Source: Chryseobacterium gleum
Lineage (GTDB): Bacteria; Bacteroidota; Bacteroidia; Flavobacteriales_D; Crocinitomicaceae
Assembly: GCA_945882095.1 (NCBI GenBank)
Contig: CAMCWF010000008.1
Location: forward strand, 1 to 64,000
Length of the DNA: 64,000 nucleotides
Direction: 5' to 3'
Below, piece by piece: positions 35,101-44,768 of the stretch. The number at the start of each line of letters is the position of its first letter. Within the stretch, counting starts at the first letter, position 1. A model generated the notes under the pieces. The model saw only the letters and a list, made by a program, of their open reading frames with translations, did no database searches and was not told where the DNA came from. Both the position numbers and the translations under genes were made by a program.

Positions 35101-38100
35101 TGGCAACCACGGAATTGCTATTTGAACACCCGTTGCTGGTTCCAATTACTTGTATTTGGTAGGACCCTGATGCGAAACCAACGGTGGGCAATGTATTGAT
35201 TGCAGAAGCGATTCCTTGAGAAATTCCATTTACGAAAAATGCATACGAGGCAGCACCATTGGCAACATAGGTAATTGCTTCCCCTTGGCAGAAGACATTG
35301 TTCGGATCATTGCTCGTTAAGGTAATGTTCGGAATAGGGTTAACCGTGAAAACCATCGGAGCACTTGTACTGGTACACCCAAGAGAATTCCCAAGTACAG
35401 TAAATGATTGTCCATTTGAAAAGTTATTGGACGTAAAAGAATTCAGGTTACCCAATCCCCCTTGTGACAAACCATTGATGTAGAATTGGTATTGAGTTGC
35501 ACCTGATGCTGTAATCGTAACGGTGTCTCCACTGCAAAAGATATTGTCCAGGTCGGAGCTTTGCAAAGTAACCACAGGAATTGGATTCACTTGTGCTGTA
35601 ATGGGTAAACTCATGGCGGCACAACCATTCACGGAGGTTCCCATAATGGTGATTTGATGAGTCCCGACTGTTAATACAGGTGCAAACAAACTTGCCGCCT
35701 GAGGAACGCCCACTGGAAGATTATCCACGTAGAGCTGGTACAATGAACACCCCGCACTGCTGTAATTTATGGACTGTCCTGCACAAACCGTATTGCTAGG
35801 GTTGTTCGAGAACAAAGGAACGTTGGGAATGCTCAAGACAGTAAATTGGATGGAGGCAGAAACTTGGCAGCCATTCAACGCACCCACCACAACAACACTT
35901 TGTCCATTTGCAAGGGTTGAAGTGCTAAACAAATTGGAAGGACTTGCCGGACCTTGGGAAATTCCGTTTACATAAAATTGGTATTGTGCAGCACCTGATG
36001 CTGTAAAATTCACCAAAGTTTGCTGACAAATGCTTGCGTCAACATCATCTGATACCAATGCAGTGGTTGGTGTTGCAAACACATCAAAAATGGCAACGCT
36101 ACTTGTATTTAAACAGCCGTTAAAAACACCGGTTACATACACTGAATCTTGGTCTTGGAGAGCGTTTGTGTTGAAATTATTTACGAAGCTCGGACTTCCT
36201 TGAGAGGTCCCATTTATAAAAAATTCATACAAAACACCCCCTGTTGCTGCAAAATTCACTGACGTTCCTTGGCAAATTGAGGTGTCGACATCATTGAAGG
36301 TCATAGCGACCGTTGGAAGGGCATTTACAATGTAGCCCAATTGTTGTACAGAACTTGCGGAACAACCTGTGGCTGCATAACCGACTACTTCAACCGTATC
36401 CAAGTTTGACAAGCTGGAGGTGGTCCAAACATTGGCACCAATGCCACTAACGGGTAGGTTGTTTTTAAAGAACTGATAAGTGGTTGCGCCACTTCCTGTA
36501 AACGTTACACTTTGACCACTGCAAATCACATTTCCGCCAGAAGATTCAGTTAAAGTAACGGTAGGCAAAGGATTTACAACCATTGTGATGGCTGCAGAAG
36601 TATCGATACATCCCGTAGCGGTATATTTTGCAACCACCTTAATCACATCACCATTTACCAAACTTGATGTGGTGAATGTATTGGAAGCGGTGAAACCAGA
36701 TATCGCAACATTGTTTTTCAAGAACTTATATTCCTGCGCCCCAGAAGCCGTAAAGGTGATGGGAGATTGAGCACATATCGTGTTGTCTATATCATTGGAA
36801 ATCAACGTAGCCGTGGGCACAGGATTTACAGTGAAAACATATTGGGGCGACAAAAAACTTGGGCATCCATTTTCGTAACTCACAAATTGAAGGGTGTCTT
36901 GGTCAACAATGGATGAGGTTTGGTAAAGGGTGTCATTCACCGTTGGAGGGCTATTTAATAAATTACCATTTAAATACCAACCATAGGTGTTATATGGACT
37001 TGAACTGCCAATGTCAAAAGTTACCAATGAACCCTGACAAATGGTTGTGTCTGCATCTGAAACCATGACATAAATATCCGGATTGCTAATTTGAACGGAA
37101 TTTATAACGGTATCCACACAATTGTTTGAAAACGTTGAAATCAACATCACATTAAAATTACCGTAGCTTGCAAAAATGTGCGCATTGGTATCGGGCACAC
37201 CATTTACGACCAATACACTGTCACCAGCGCAAGGCGTACATGGTACGGGAACTCCTACATAACCGAGGTTTGCATAAAAAGTATTGGTTCCATCTCCGAA
37301 ATACCATAAGGTTGAAACGTCATTTGGATTGCCGGTGAAACACGTTGAAGTGTTGGCAAAAAAAGTGGTGTCATTATAGCAATTGGGCCCCAGCACGTTA
37401 AAACCTGCAGTTATGGCGGGAGTATTTGAAAAAACCCAATTGTTGGTGTTGGCAATCGGTCCCGTAACTGTTGAGAAATATGCGGTAAAGGTGGCCGTTC
37501 CTTGGGTACCGACAGAATTAACGTTTACACAACTTGCAGTTACGTTACCTGGGGTGTTTTTTACAAATTTTGCGGGAATGGCATTGTTGCTACAAGTTAA
37601 ATATATGGAATCGGTACAGGTACCGTTCATGATCAAACTGTCAATGATTGTTTGGGTTTTATTGCTTTCAAATTCTATGTAGCTCCCAGGTAAAATCCTC
37701 AGTTTATTGTAGATGTTATTTCCTTGAACTTTTTGAGGTTGATATAAAATCAGTGGGCCTACCGAAATGGAATACTGGGGAAAATCTAGGATAACTTCGT
37801 TGAAGGTCAGGTTGTTTGTGAGTAAGTTGTTTTCTGAACTTTGAGATCCGATGTAAATTTTAGAAGTCTGGGCATAAAACTGAAAATTTGCAGTCGTTCC
37901 TGTTGTGGTAAAATTTCTGGCGATGTAAATGTTTGATGCACCAAATCGTACTTTTTGCGTACTTGCTGCCAAGGCATTGATCACCGAAAAATATCCAAAA
38001 TTACAAGTATGTCCCATGGAATTAAATCCACCGTTAAAGATAGAAAAGCTACATGAATCGGTGAGGTACATCGGATCCAAAAGCGACAAGGAATCGGTTG

Positions 38101-39526
38101 CAGACAGTGTAACAACACTGACATTTACATTAAAAATAGCCCCACTTGAAAGAAGGGTCGCTTTTTTCCTAAAGAGAAATCCAACCGCTACGCTGTCTGT
38201 GGTGATGCTAACTTGCGGGTCCAATACAACGTTTCCGTAGCTATACATGTCATCTTGAAGCTTTAAGACAGCCGGGGTATTTAATCCCGCCCAGTTCATA
38301 TACCCAAAATGTGCTGCGGTATCAACTGTCACCATTTGATTTGGAAGGGAAAAGGACAATACATCGAAGAAAATAGAATCCGCTTTGTTTGGAAAACAGG
38401 TCGTCGGGGCCCCACCCGAGGTAAAGGACCAATGTAAATTACTTGAGTAATTCCCACCATTTCCTATCCAGTGGTATTTCTTCCCTATAAACACCCAGTT
38501 TGTTGCCAAATTGGCAGTGTCAGACAATGCGACTTGGTAAGTTATTGCAGGTGCACCTACCGCCATAACGTGGTTGATAGATAGGTTTTCTGCGTGTAAA
38601 ATAGGATGCCCAGTTTTAACGATTTCGGCAATCAACCCAACTGGCGAAACAGCTTGCAATAAGGTCTGGTTGCTACAATTACCGTTAACCTTCAATGAAT
38701 CGAGCGACAATACTGCTCCATTGGCTATTTGAATGCTGTTTCCTAACGGGAAGGATTTTAACAAGGCGAAATGATTGTTATTGGTGATGGTGACCGGGCC
38801 ATTCACTACATTCAAAACGTTGTAATTTACATCACCCCCAATGAAATTGGTGGCAGCCACAGCATTTAGGTTGATGATACCGCCCGTATGTGAGATGGAA
38901 AAATTTGTGGTGGATACATTCCACGTTGTGCCACCTACATTCAGTAAACTCGCATTCGCAGCAAGGCTTCTTGGCGATGCCCCAATGGAATAAAAATTCT
39001 GAATGGTAACGGTTCTTGAAGAAATGTCTAAGGTCCCTGCATTTAGGTACAAATCATTTGTGGAAGAAATGTTATTGGCAGCGGTCAAAGCACCTACTCC
39101 AGCTTTTTTTATATCATTGCTCCAAACCTGCCCATTGGAGCTGATTATCCCAGTGGTTGTTACATTAAAATCCCAATACCCAGCCCACACAAAAACAGCC
39201 AATCCGTTAGCAAACAAAGATTTAGATATACCAATAAAGGGTTGTGTGGATTCAAATTTAAATGCGGAGGGAGCCAAAGAAAAATCAAATAAACTTACAT
39301 TCACACTTGTATTTATATGAACCGTATCACTTACAGTCAAACCAGAAGCCCCGTCAAAATACACGCTGTCTCCCACGGAAGGAGTGACCACATTGGCTGG
39401 CCCTCCTGAGGTCAATGCCCAATGGGTTGTTGCATTCCAATTCCCCGTCCCACCAATCCAATACAATTTTGTAGCAAAGGAAGAGGTGAAGCAAACGAGG
39501 GCGAATATCAAGAAAAAAAGACGCAT
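32132..39526 (-). CDS. Giant T9SS surface protein: Ig-like repeats with nested RCC1 propeller
   Basis: This 2464-residue protein has a signal peptide ending SSFAT. Two copies of a WIGGTGNW/WIGNGGNY...HW-type domain (starting about residues 22 and 350) open the mature part. A PKD-like domain (about 705-810, WYFGDGTN) follows, then about 13 tandem Ig-like units of about 80 residues (about 820-1900) with the motif ICxGxxVxFTASGAxxYQFxxNG. Next comes a block of seven RCC1 repeats (about 1950-2290; WGNNAEGQLGNGT, WGNNTFGQLGTGN and so on), the number expected for one complete propeller. The last about 75 residues are a type A T9SS CTD (ELSPNPTRDQLHI, FDAFGKII, LPGVYFLRF, ARFVVMH). It should be secreted through SprA and anchored at the surface, probably acting in adhesion. 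It stands alone, divergent from the SprB cassette. Confidence 0.9.
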   Translation of the reverse strand: MRLFFLIFALVCFTSSFATKLYWIGGTGNWNATTHWALTSGGPANVVTPSVGDSVYFDGASGLTVSDTVHINTSVNVSLFDFSLAPSAFKFESTQPFIGISKSLFANGLAVFVWAGYWDFNVTTTGIISSNGQVWSNDIKKAGVGALTAANNISSTNDLYLNAGTLDISSRTVTIQNFYSIGASPRSLAANASLLNVGGTTWNVSTTNFSISHTGGIINLNAVAATNFIGGDVNYNVLNVVNGPVTITNNNHFALLKSFPLGNSIQIANGAVLSLDSLKVNGNCSNQTLLQAVSPVGLIAEIVKTGHPILHAENLSINHVMAVGAPAITYQVALSDTANLATNWVFIGKKYHWIGNGGNYSSNLHWSFTSGGAPTTCFPNKADSIFFDVLSFSLPNQMVTVDTAAHFGYMNWAGLNTPAVLKLQDDMYSYGNVVLDPQVSITTDSVAVGFLFRKKATLLSSGAIFNVNVSVVTLSATDSLSLLDPMYLTDSCSFSIFNGGFNSMGHTCNFGYFSVINALAASTQKVRFGASNIYIARNFTTTGTTANFQFYAQTSKIYIGSQSSENNLLTNNLTFNEVILDFPQYSISVGPLILYQPQKVQGNNIYNKLRILPGSYIEFESNKTQTIIDSLIMNGTCTDSIYLTCSNNAIPAKFVKNTPGNVTASCVNVNSVGTQGTATFTAYFSTVTGPIANTNNWVFSNTPAITAGFNVLGPNCYNDTTFFANTSTCFTGNPNDVSTLWYFGDGTNTFYANLGYVGVPVPCTPCAGDSVLVVNGVPDTNAHIFASYGNFNVMLISTFSNNCVDTVINSVQISNPDIYVMVSDADTTICQGSLVTFDIGSSSPYNTYGWYLNGNLLNSPPTVNDTLYQTSSIVDQDTLQFVSYENGCPSFLSPQYVFTVNPVPTATLISNDIDNTICAQSPITFTASGAQEYKFLKNNVAISGFTASNTFTTSSLVNGDVIKVVAKYTATGCIDTSAAITMVVNPLPTVTLTESSGGNVICSGQSVTFTGSGATTYQFFKNNLPVSGIGANVWTTSSLSNLDTVEVVGYAATGCSASSVQQLGYIVNALPTVAMTFNDVDTSICQGTSVNFAATGGVLYEFFINGTSQGSPSFVNNFNTNALQDQDSVYVTGVFNGCLNTSSVAIFDVFATPTTALVSDDVDASICQQTLVNFTASGAAQYQFYVNGISQGPASPSNLFSTSTLANGQSVVVVGALNGCQVSASIQFTVLSIPNVPLFSNNPSNTVCAGQSINYSSAGCSLYQLYVDNLPVGVPQAASLFAPVLTVGTHQITIMGTSVNGCAAMSLPITAQVNPIPVVTLQSSDLDNIFCSGDTVTITASGATQYQFYINGLSQGGLGNLNSFTSNNFSNGQSFTVLGNSLGCTSTSAPMVFTVNPIPNITLTSNDPNNVFCQGEAITYVANGAASYAFFVNGISQGIASAINTLPTVGFASGSYQIQVIGTSNGCSNSNSVVATINPNPTVNLTSNPLSNVVCSGLPIVFTAGGANSYQFQVNGINVGNFSAVNQWTSSNLTNGDVVSVIGTTNLGCSVPAVLSATVVNQTPNTTLTSSELDQALCQGTNVLFTAGGAATYQFFINGVSQGAPSPLNTFNTSTLQDNDLVQVVGNNGQCQDNSQAYMFNVYSYPNVSLTNAGGNQICIGDSIYVTALGANNYQFFVNSIPMGPPSVVNTFTGMVNNGDIVTVSGETFGCTILSNSTLPFTVNSYPNINSTSSDLDLIICIEDSVTFTSTGAQSYSFFQNDVNLQNGIQNNLTTATLLNNDSIFVQGFNGTCASPMDTFVFVVNSMNLGLAVAPSPLICQGTNVTFQASGADQYQFNVNGLNQGAFNANNVFASSSLNDGDLLSFNAFNQTTNCYQTFYDTIHMDVQTVPSITPLSTTTFCEGDSVVLVSNQTNGNQWAVNGVNVNGTTDSTLVVNASGVVDLTFTSGVLNQLLSFGYNANGMFANGNNQSDSIPTPWNANLNLQQISSGWKFSLGLNNLNQVYSWGNNAEGQLGNGTFTSTNAPIALPAILNAKNIATSESSSMVVNTSGGVYVWGNNTFGQLGTGNFSVYNFPYLNPTLNNIDTVVGGRRHFLLLRNDGKVLAVGNNSFGQLGNGTLTTSNVPVLINGLSGIEKIGAGEFHSFAIDSAGHTFVWGNNTSGQLGLNDLNSRLQPTALNLLNLVQVTGGADFTLFLNANGQLFASGKNNLAQLGVGDFVDRQVPTMLNLYGVESIACGQYHTLALRNDGSVFGFGSHVEGQLSTFPFSLIPTELTNLHGTGFIECGKSTSHVITTQIASCQANSVNVVVNPAAVPTLVYSNGTLTTPAAGVAYQWYFGGQEILNNNAATYAPINPGYYSVMVTYANGCSVLSSEFAYNIQGIPNVEINTLELSPNPTRDQLHISFKEPMILGDLQVFDAFGKIITSLEINALKSLDLDVSAYLPGVYFLRFSNQMSARFVVMH
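33700..37070 (-). repeat. Tandem ~240-bp Ig-like coding repeats
   Basis: About thirteen units in the RCC1 giant repeat the protein pattern S-x-x-D-x-x-I-C-x-G-x-x-V-x-F-T-A-S-G-A-x-x-Y-Q-F. They often continue FINGxSQGxxSxxNxFxTSxLxxGD. At DNA level short strings such as ccattta(c/t)aaaaa(c/a)tga recur, so parts of the array are recent enough to recombine. Confidence 0.7.
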
Positions 39527-39666
39527 AAGAATATTTGTGACTTACGTAAAGTTTACAAATATCGCTGAAATTGTTGAAACTCGGCCGTTAATGAAAAATG
39601 AAGTCAATTATGTTTTGGTTAATTCCGGTTTACAAAAGTATAACATAGTTTATAAAAGTTAAGTTC

Positions 39667-39674
39667 TATCTTTA
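39667..39674 (+). promoter_or_regulatory. Candidate -7 box for the SprB cassette
   Basis: TATCTTTA matches TAnnTTTG in seven of eight positions and ends 23 bases before the first start codon of the cassette. No good TTTG is present 19-21 bases upstream. The 171-base divergent region 39527-39697 otherwise shows only AT-rich DNA; on the minus strand GATATTTG is a comparable weak box for the RCC1 giant. Confidence 0.3.
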
Positions 39675-39697
39675 CAGAAAAATTCCCATTTACTGTC

Positions 39698-40228
39698 ATG
39701 GTTTTTCGTTTAGCTTTTATTTCGTTTTTGACTTTTCTTTGTATTTCCATCGGAAGTATTTTCGGACAGGAGCCAGTGCAACATACGAGTGCTGACAACG
39801 CGCAATATGCGAAACCGAATCAATGCCCAGCAAATTTAAAATTAATCACCGTGCCTGAAGGCTTCGTAAAATCGGAAGCTTTTAATGGGTACCTGCATTT
39901 CACCACGGGTACGTCCATTGTGATGACCATGGTTGAAAATGTGAATTACATTAGACTCTGTGCAGGTATGACAGATGCTTTCTATGCCTCAAACAACCTA
40001 ACACCTGTTTTAGAAAAAGATTTCACCTCCGACAACGGGATTCCAGGAAAGTATTTTAAATCAACGTTTATCACCAGCGGGGTTCCTCACATTCGTTACA
40101 TGTTGTTTTGTGGGGACATGAACCATACATTGTGGTTGAACATCACCTTTCCGCAAATGTTCGAAGCGGTCGTAGAGCCTGAAATTTTGGCCATCGTAAA
40201 ATCCATCAAAATGAAAGTCGATGAATAG
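39698..40228 (+). CDS. Small secreted protein of unknown function
   Basis: This 176-residue protein has a clear signal peptide (hydrophobic about 5-20, ending SIFGQ) and a mature domain of about 150 residues. The mature part begins with a Cys-containing segment (NQCPANLKLITVPEGFVKSE), continues with beta strands and ends with an amphipathic helix (VEPEILAIVKSIKMK). I do not recognise a family. It is the first gene of the SprB cassette and overlaps the next gene by eight bases (ATGAATAG), so it is probably made in proportion to the giant surface proteins. A role as periplasmic helper or minor surface component is possible but unproven. Confidence 0.75.
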   Translation: MVFRLAFISFLTFLCISIGSIFGQEPVQHTSADNAQYAKPNQCPANLKLITVPEGFVKSEAFNGYLHFTTGTSIVMTMVENVNYIRLCAGMTDAFYASNNLTPVLEKDFTSDNGIPGKYFKSTFITSGVPHIRYMLFCGDMNHTLWLNITFPQMFEAVVEPEILAIVKSIKMKVDE

Positions 40229-43200
40229 AGTAAGACTGCTTTTGGTGCTTTTATTGTTGTCCCCATTGAGTTTGTTCGCTCAACAAACCATAAATCACTA
40301 CGTTCCTTTTAGCACCTCCAACCAAAACATGTGGGGACCTTCTTTCGCGCCTTTTTCCATAGACCAAGACATTACGCTTTTTGACGTTCCTTGGAACACG
40401 TCTTTCAATACAGGCAATGCCATGATTGGTAGTGTTGCAGGATTTTCGTTTGGTGCAGCCTTGTCAGGAGCCATTTCCGGAGTGATCGGAAGTGAGATCG
40501 GACTGCATGGTTTTACGACTGGAACGGTGAATGTAGATTATCCGATTGATGCAACGGTCGTAACCCCATCAGACAACACCTACGACCAAGGAGACACCGT
40601 TGTGGTGAACACATCTTACACCTTAGATCCAAGTGCGAATATTCAATCCTTTTATCCCTCCATGGGAGAAGCCACTTGGGATTTGTATTTCCAACTGGGT
40701 GCTTCGGCGAGTGCAACCGTTTGTGTATTCAGTTGTGGTACCTTCCCTATTATACCAGCATTCAATACAGGTTTGTTAACCATCAACCTTGTTACCATCA
40801 ATGCAAATGGTGTATCCATGTTGTCCGCCTTTGGTTCCCCTCCTTTGTTTTCTCAAGCATTCTTTCCTTATTACCTTCCGGATGCCTTGGGTGATTACGG
40901 ACTTTCTGGAGCGTTAACCATTCCTTATGTAAGTACAACCAGCGAAATCAATGGATTGGAATTGGACGCTTGCGGGGACTCCACCTATTTTAATTTAAAC
41001 CTTAACGTGTTTGATTTAATTGGGGCGATGAATATTCCCTATGTGAGTGTCTTTTTTGAAAACCTCGCTGGAGAACAGGACCTATTTGGAATCGCAACCG
41101 TTACATGGAATTTTTTCGACTGTAGTTTTGACGCAAACATCACCAACAACCAATGTTTCAATTTTGACCCAACGATTTACGTTTCCTTTCAATTTCCGGT
41201 ACCGGTGTATTACCGCATCGTTAATCCCAGTACAAATGCTGCGTCCGCATGGGCCACTTCAAGCATCATAAATTTTCCGGTCGGGAATAACCTTGAGTTC
41301 CAATTTCCATGTTATTTCGAAACGCTTAACATCACGCCTACCTACACCATAAACGGTCAAATAACGAACCACACCTATGATGTCGTAAGTTTTGATTTTT
41401 TAATGAGTGCCCTGGCTTTTGGCTTTGAGATTCCTGCCGTACAAATTACCCCTGCCATTTATGTCCCTTCCATTTGCATCGATTTCTGGTACCCTTGCGG
41501 TGCCTATTGGTTTGGAATTGATTGGTGTTCCTCTACACAATGTACCCCCTCTTTCACCATTCCTGCCATTGGTTGGCCTGGTGTTACCTATAGTATTGGT
41601 CCGCTTTGGGAAACTTCCATTCCCATCGGTTCTTTTTCTTACGATTGGTTTAACCAAACTTGGGCCTTGGAAGGATTTCAAGCCTATGCTTTCAGTCCGT
41701 TTAGCATGACGGCGAATGTCTTGAGTGCAAATGGAACTGCTACACCGGTAGCCTGTTTCGGCGGAAACGACGGAACGGTAAGTTTAACCTTCAACAATGT
41801 TGAATTTCCACTTTCTTACCAATGGACAAATGGCGCAACCACCGCAGCATTGAACAATGTCACCGCAAATGCATACGAAGCGCTGATCGTAGATGCCAAT
41901 GGATGTCAATTGCTGACGGGCGCAACCGTAACGCAACCGCAACAAGCGCTTTCTGTTTCTCTGCTTCCTACAGATGTTAGCTGTAATACGGGGACAAACA
42001 ATGGAACCATTGACGCTACCATTGCAGGCGGAACCCTACCCTATAGCTTCAATTGGAACAATGGAAGTGCCAGTGAGGATTTGGCGAATTTAGCCGTAGG
42101 TTCATACAATGTTACCGTCACAGATGACAACGGATGTACGACTTCCTCGAATGCAACCATCAATGCGCCAAGTGACATCGTGCAAACCGCATCCATAGGT
42201 ACCATTGCATGTTTCAATGGAAGCTACGCTGATATTTTTGTGAGCACGCAAGGTGGAACTTTGCCCTACCAGTTTCAATGGAGCAATGGAGCAGCTACCG
42301 AAGATTTAGTGAATGTAATCGCCGGAAATTACACCTTAACCATTACCGATGCGAACAATTGCACAGACATTCAAACCTACACCATAACCCAACCCAACGC
42401 ACCTCTTCAACTCAGCGCCGTGTTGACAAACATTCCATGTTACAATGCTTCTACGGGCGCAATTGACATTACGGTAAGTGGAGGTACAGCAAATTATACC
42501 TACCAATGGACCAATGCAAATAATGTTCTTATTCCAGTAACCACACAAGACTACACAAACATTCCAGCGGGATCGTACACCATAACCGTGGTTGACAACA
42601 ATGGCTGTGTGGCGACCATGAGCAATACACTTACCCAACCGTTGGCACCCATCTCTTCGCAAGCCATCCTGACAAACATCAACTGTTTTGGTGCAAACAC
42701 AGGTGTAATCAATCCGCAAATTGCGGGTGGTACCGCACCTTATACCTACGCTTGGTCAAATGCTACCAATGTAAATCAAGCTACCAATTTAGCGGCTGGT
42801 TCCTATTCACTCACAGTGACGGATATTGCAAATTGTACGTCAACCTACAACTATACCCTAACGCAACCTAATTCCGCTTTGGGTGTGACATTAACCCCTA
42901 ATCCGGTAGCATGTTTCGGAAATGCGTCAGGTTCCATGGTAAGTATGGTTACAGGTGGTACTGCTCCTTATTCCTACACTTGGTCGAATGGGACTACCAA
43001 TACTACCCTATCGAATGTTTTGGCTGGGAATTACACATTAACTGTAACAGATAACAAAGGTTGTACGGCAAACAACAATGCAAGCATAACCCAACCTATT
43101 GCACCTTTATCCGTGGCATTGGCACCTCAAATGGTTGACTGTTTTGGCAATCAAACGGGTTCAATCAATGCGACCATAGCGGGAGGTACCTCTCCCTACA

Positions 43201-44768
43201 CTTCGCAATGGAACAACCAAAACCTATTCATCTTTGCAACCACAAATGAAGACCTTGCAAATTTACCGATCGGAACCTATACGACGCAAATCACGGATGC
43301 CAACGGTTGCAGCACAACTGCCAACACAACCCTTACCCAGCCAATGGCTTTGGTTGCCAATAGCAACAATACAAATGTACTGTGTCAGGGCAATTCAACC
43401 GGCCAAATTGATTTAAGTGTGAGTGGTGGTGTGAATCCTTATCAATACCTATGGACCAATGGAGGCATTGGCCAAGACCTAAACGCATTGGCTGCAGGCG
43501 CTTATTCTGTAAATATTACAGATGCAAACGGGTGTAACTTAACATATGCTACTTCCATTACTGAACCATCAACATTGGTCTCCGTTAGTACCTATGCCAA
43601 CGAAGTGAAATGTTTCAATGACAGCACGGGGTATGTAAATACCATGGTAAATGGTGGGGTGTCACCTTACGCTTTTGTTTGGAATACGGGTGATACAACG
43701 GCAAACATTGATCAATTGGGCGCGGGAGTCTATTCTGTAACGGTTACCGATGCTAACGGATGCACTGCTTTTTCAGGCGCTGTAGTATCCCAACCCAACC
43801 AAGGTTTAAGTATCGGACTTACGCTGACACAACCACTGTGTTATGGTTATACCGATGGGACGATTCAATATAGCATTTCAGGAGGCACCCAACCTTATTA
43901 TTTTAATTGGGGTAATCAAAACAACATCTTATTAAACAACCCAAGTGAAACATTAGATTCAATTGCGATTGGAGATTATTATTTCAAAATAACGGATGCG
44001 AATAATTGTGTAGTAGATACGATTGTTACCATGACCCAACCTACCGACTTCACGTTAACAAGTACAACGCAAGCCAATCTTTGTTTTGGAGATTCTACAG
44101 GAGCAATTGATTTAACGGTAATCGGAGCAACCCAACCTTACACCTACAACTGGAGCAGCGGTCAAACCACGCAAGACTTAAATAACATTGCGGCTGGAAT
44201 GTATGTGGCCATTGTCATGGATTCAAACGGATGTGTAGATTCGATGGTCTCGGAAGTGACGCAACCAACTGCCATACAAACTTCATTTAATTCCATCAAT
44301 GTAAGTTGTGTAGACCAATCAGATGGATCCATTGCCCTAACCGTTATCGGAGGTTCTCAGCCATATGCTTACCAATGGAGCAATGGAAATACGAATGAAG
44401 ACTTAACGAATTTAACGAGTGGTGCATATTCAGTTACCATCACAGACAACCAAATGTGTACCATGTCATTAACGGTGGTTATTGCAGAAAGTGAAATGCC
44501 TTGTATTACGCCTCCGAATACGATAACACCGAATGGGGATTTATACAATGATACATGGGTATTGGATAACATGTATCTTTACCCAGAGGCATTGATTCAA
44601 GTTTACAACAGGTGGGGAAATCTTTTATTCTCCTCTAAAGGAACATACACACCTTGGGATGGAACCTATCATGGCAATCCTCTGCCTTCTGAAGTCTATT
44701 ACTATATCATAGACCTTTATGATATTGCACAAACCAAACTTACGGGTACTTTGACCATCATTCGATAA
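40221..44768 (+). CDS. Giant SprB-repeat protein with type B T9SS CTD and a unique N-terminal domain
   Basis: This 1515-residue protein has a signal peptide (ending SLFAQ) and an unusual Phe/Trp/Tyr/Pro-rich N-terminal region of about 480 residues. That region has several Cys motifs such as IDFWYPCGAYWFG and WCSSTQC, and I do not recognise it. From about residue 506 come twelve SprB-type repeats of about 75 residues with the pattern C-F-G-x-x-x-G-x-I-x-x-x-x-x-G-G-T-x-P-Y-x-Y-x-W-S-N-G. Each ends VTDANGCxxxxxxxITQP. The C-terminus (about 1428-1515) is a type B CTD (ITPNGDLYNDTWVLDNMYLY, YNRWGNLLF, PWDGTY, YYYIIDLY). SprB is the mobile adhesin of gliding motility in Flavobacterium johnsoniae; this relative should be exported by SprA with a SprF partner (encoded at 47903). 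It lies 3 bases before a second SprB-repeat gene. Confidence 0.9.
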   Translation: MNRVRLLLVLLLLSPLSLFAQQTINHYVPFSTSNQNMWGPSFAPFSIDQDITLFDVPWNTSFNTGNAMIGSVAGFSFGAALSGAISGVIGSEIGLHGFTTGTVNVDYPIDATVVTPSDNTYDQGDTVVVNTSYTLDPSANIQSFYPSMGEATWDLYFQLGASASATVCVFSCGTFPIIPAFNTGLLTINLVTINANGVSMLSAFGSPPLFSQAFFPYYLPDALGDYGLSGALTIPYVSTTSEINGLELDACGDSTYFNLNLNVFDLIGAMNIPYVSVFFENLAGEQDLFGIATVTWNFFDCSFDANITNNQCFNFDPTIYVSFQFPVPVYYRIVNPSTNAASAWATSSIINFPVGNNLEFQFPCYFETLNITPTYTINGQITNHTYDVVSFDFLMSALAFGFEIPAVQITPAIYVPSICIDFWYPCGAYWFGIDWCSSTQCTPSFTIPAIGWPGVTYSIGPLWETSIPIGSFSYDWFNQTWALEGFQAYAFSPFSMTANVLSANGTATPVACFGGNDGTVSLTFNNVEFPLSYQWTNGATTAALNNVTANAYEALIVDANGCQLLTGATVTQPQQALSVSLLPTDVSCNTGTNNGTIDATIAGGTLPYSFNWNNGSASEDLANLAVGSYNVTVTDDNGCTTSSNATINAPSDIVQTASIGTIACFNGSYADIFVSTQGGTLPYQFQWSNGAATEDLVNVIAGNYTLTITDANNCTDIQTYTITQPNAPLQLSAVLTNIPCYNASTGAIDITVSGGTANYTYQWTNANNVLIPVTTQDYTNIPAGSYTITVVDNNGCVATMSNTLTQPLAPISSQAILTNINCFGANTGVINPQIAGGTAPYTYAWSNATNVNQATNLAAGSYSLTVTDIANCTSTYNYTLTQPNSALGVTLTPNPVACFGNASGSMVSMVTGGTAPYSYTWSNGTTNTTLSNVLAGNYTLTVTDNKGCTANNNASITQPIAPLSVALAPQMVDCFGNQTGSINATIAGGTSPYTSQWNNQNLFIFATTNEDLANLPIGTYTTQITDANGCSTTANTTLTQPMALVANSNNTNVLCQGNSTGQIDLSVSGGVNPYQYLWTNGGIGQDLNALAAGAYSVNITDANGCNLTYATSITEPSTLVSVSTYANEVKCFNDSTGYVNTMVNGGVSPYAFVWNTGDTTANIDQLGAGVYSVTVTDANGCTAFSGAVVSQPNQGLSIGLTLTQPLCYGYTDGTIQYSISGGTQPYYFNWGNQNNILLNNPSETLDSIAIGDYYFKITDANNCVVDTIVTMTQPTDFTLTSTTQANLCFGDSTGAIDLTVIGATQPYTYNWSSGQTTQDLNNIAAGMYVAIVMDSNGCVDSMVSEVTQPTAIQTSFNSINVSCVDQSDGSIALTVIGGSQPYAYQWSNGNTNEDLTNLTSGAYSVTITDNQMCTMSLTVVIAESEMPCITPPNTITPNGDLYNDTWVLDNMYLYPEALIQVYNRWGNLLFSSKGTYTPWDGTYHGNPLPSEVYYYIIDLYDIAQTKLTGTLTIIR

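Noticed and set aside
39698-40228. Calling the small secreted protein a T9SS component
   Set aside because: Position suggests involvement, but no known T9SS family signature is visible.
42336-42719. 127-residue minus-strand frame with regular Cys residues within the SprB repeats
   Set aside because: Its regularity reflects the underlying repeat codons on the other strand.
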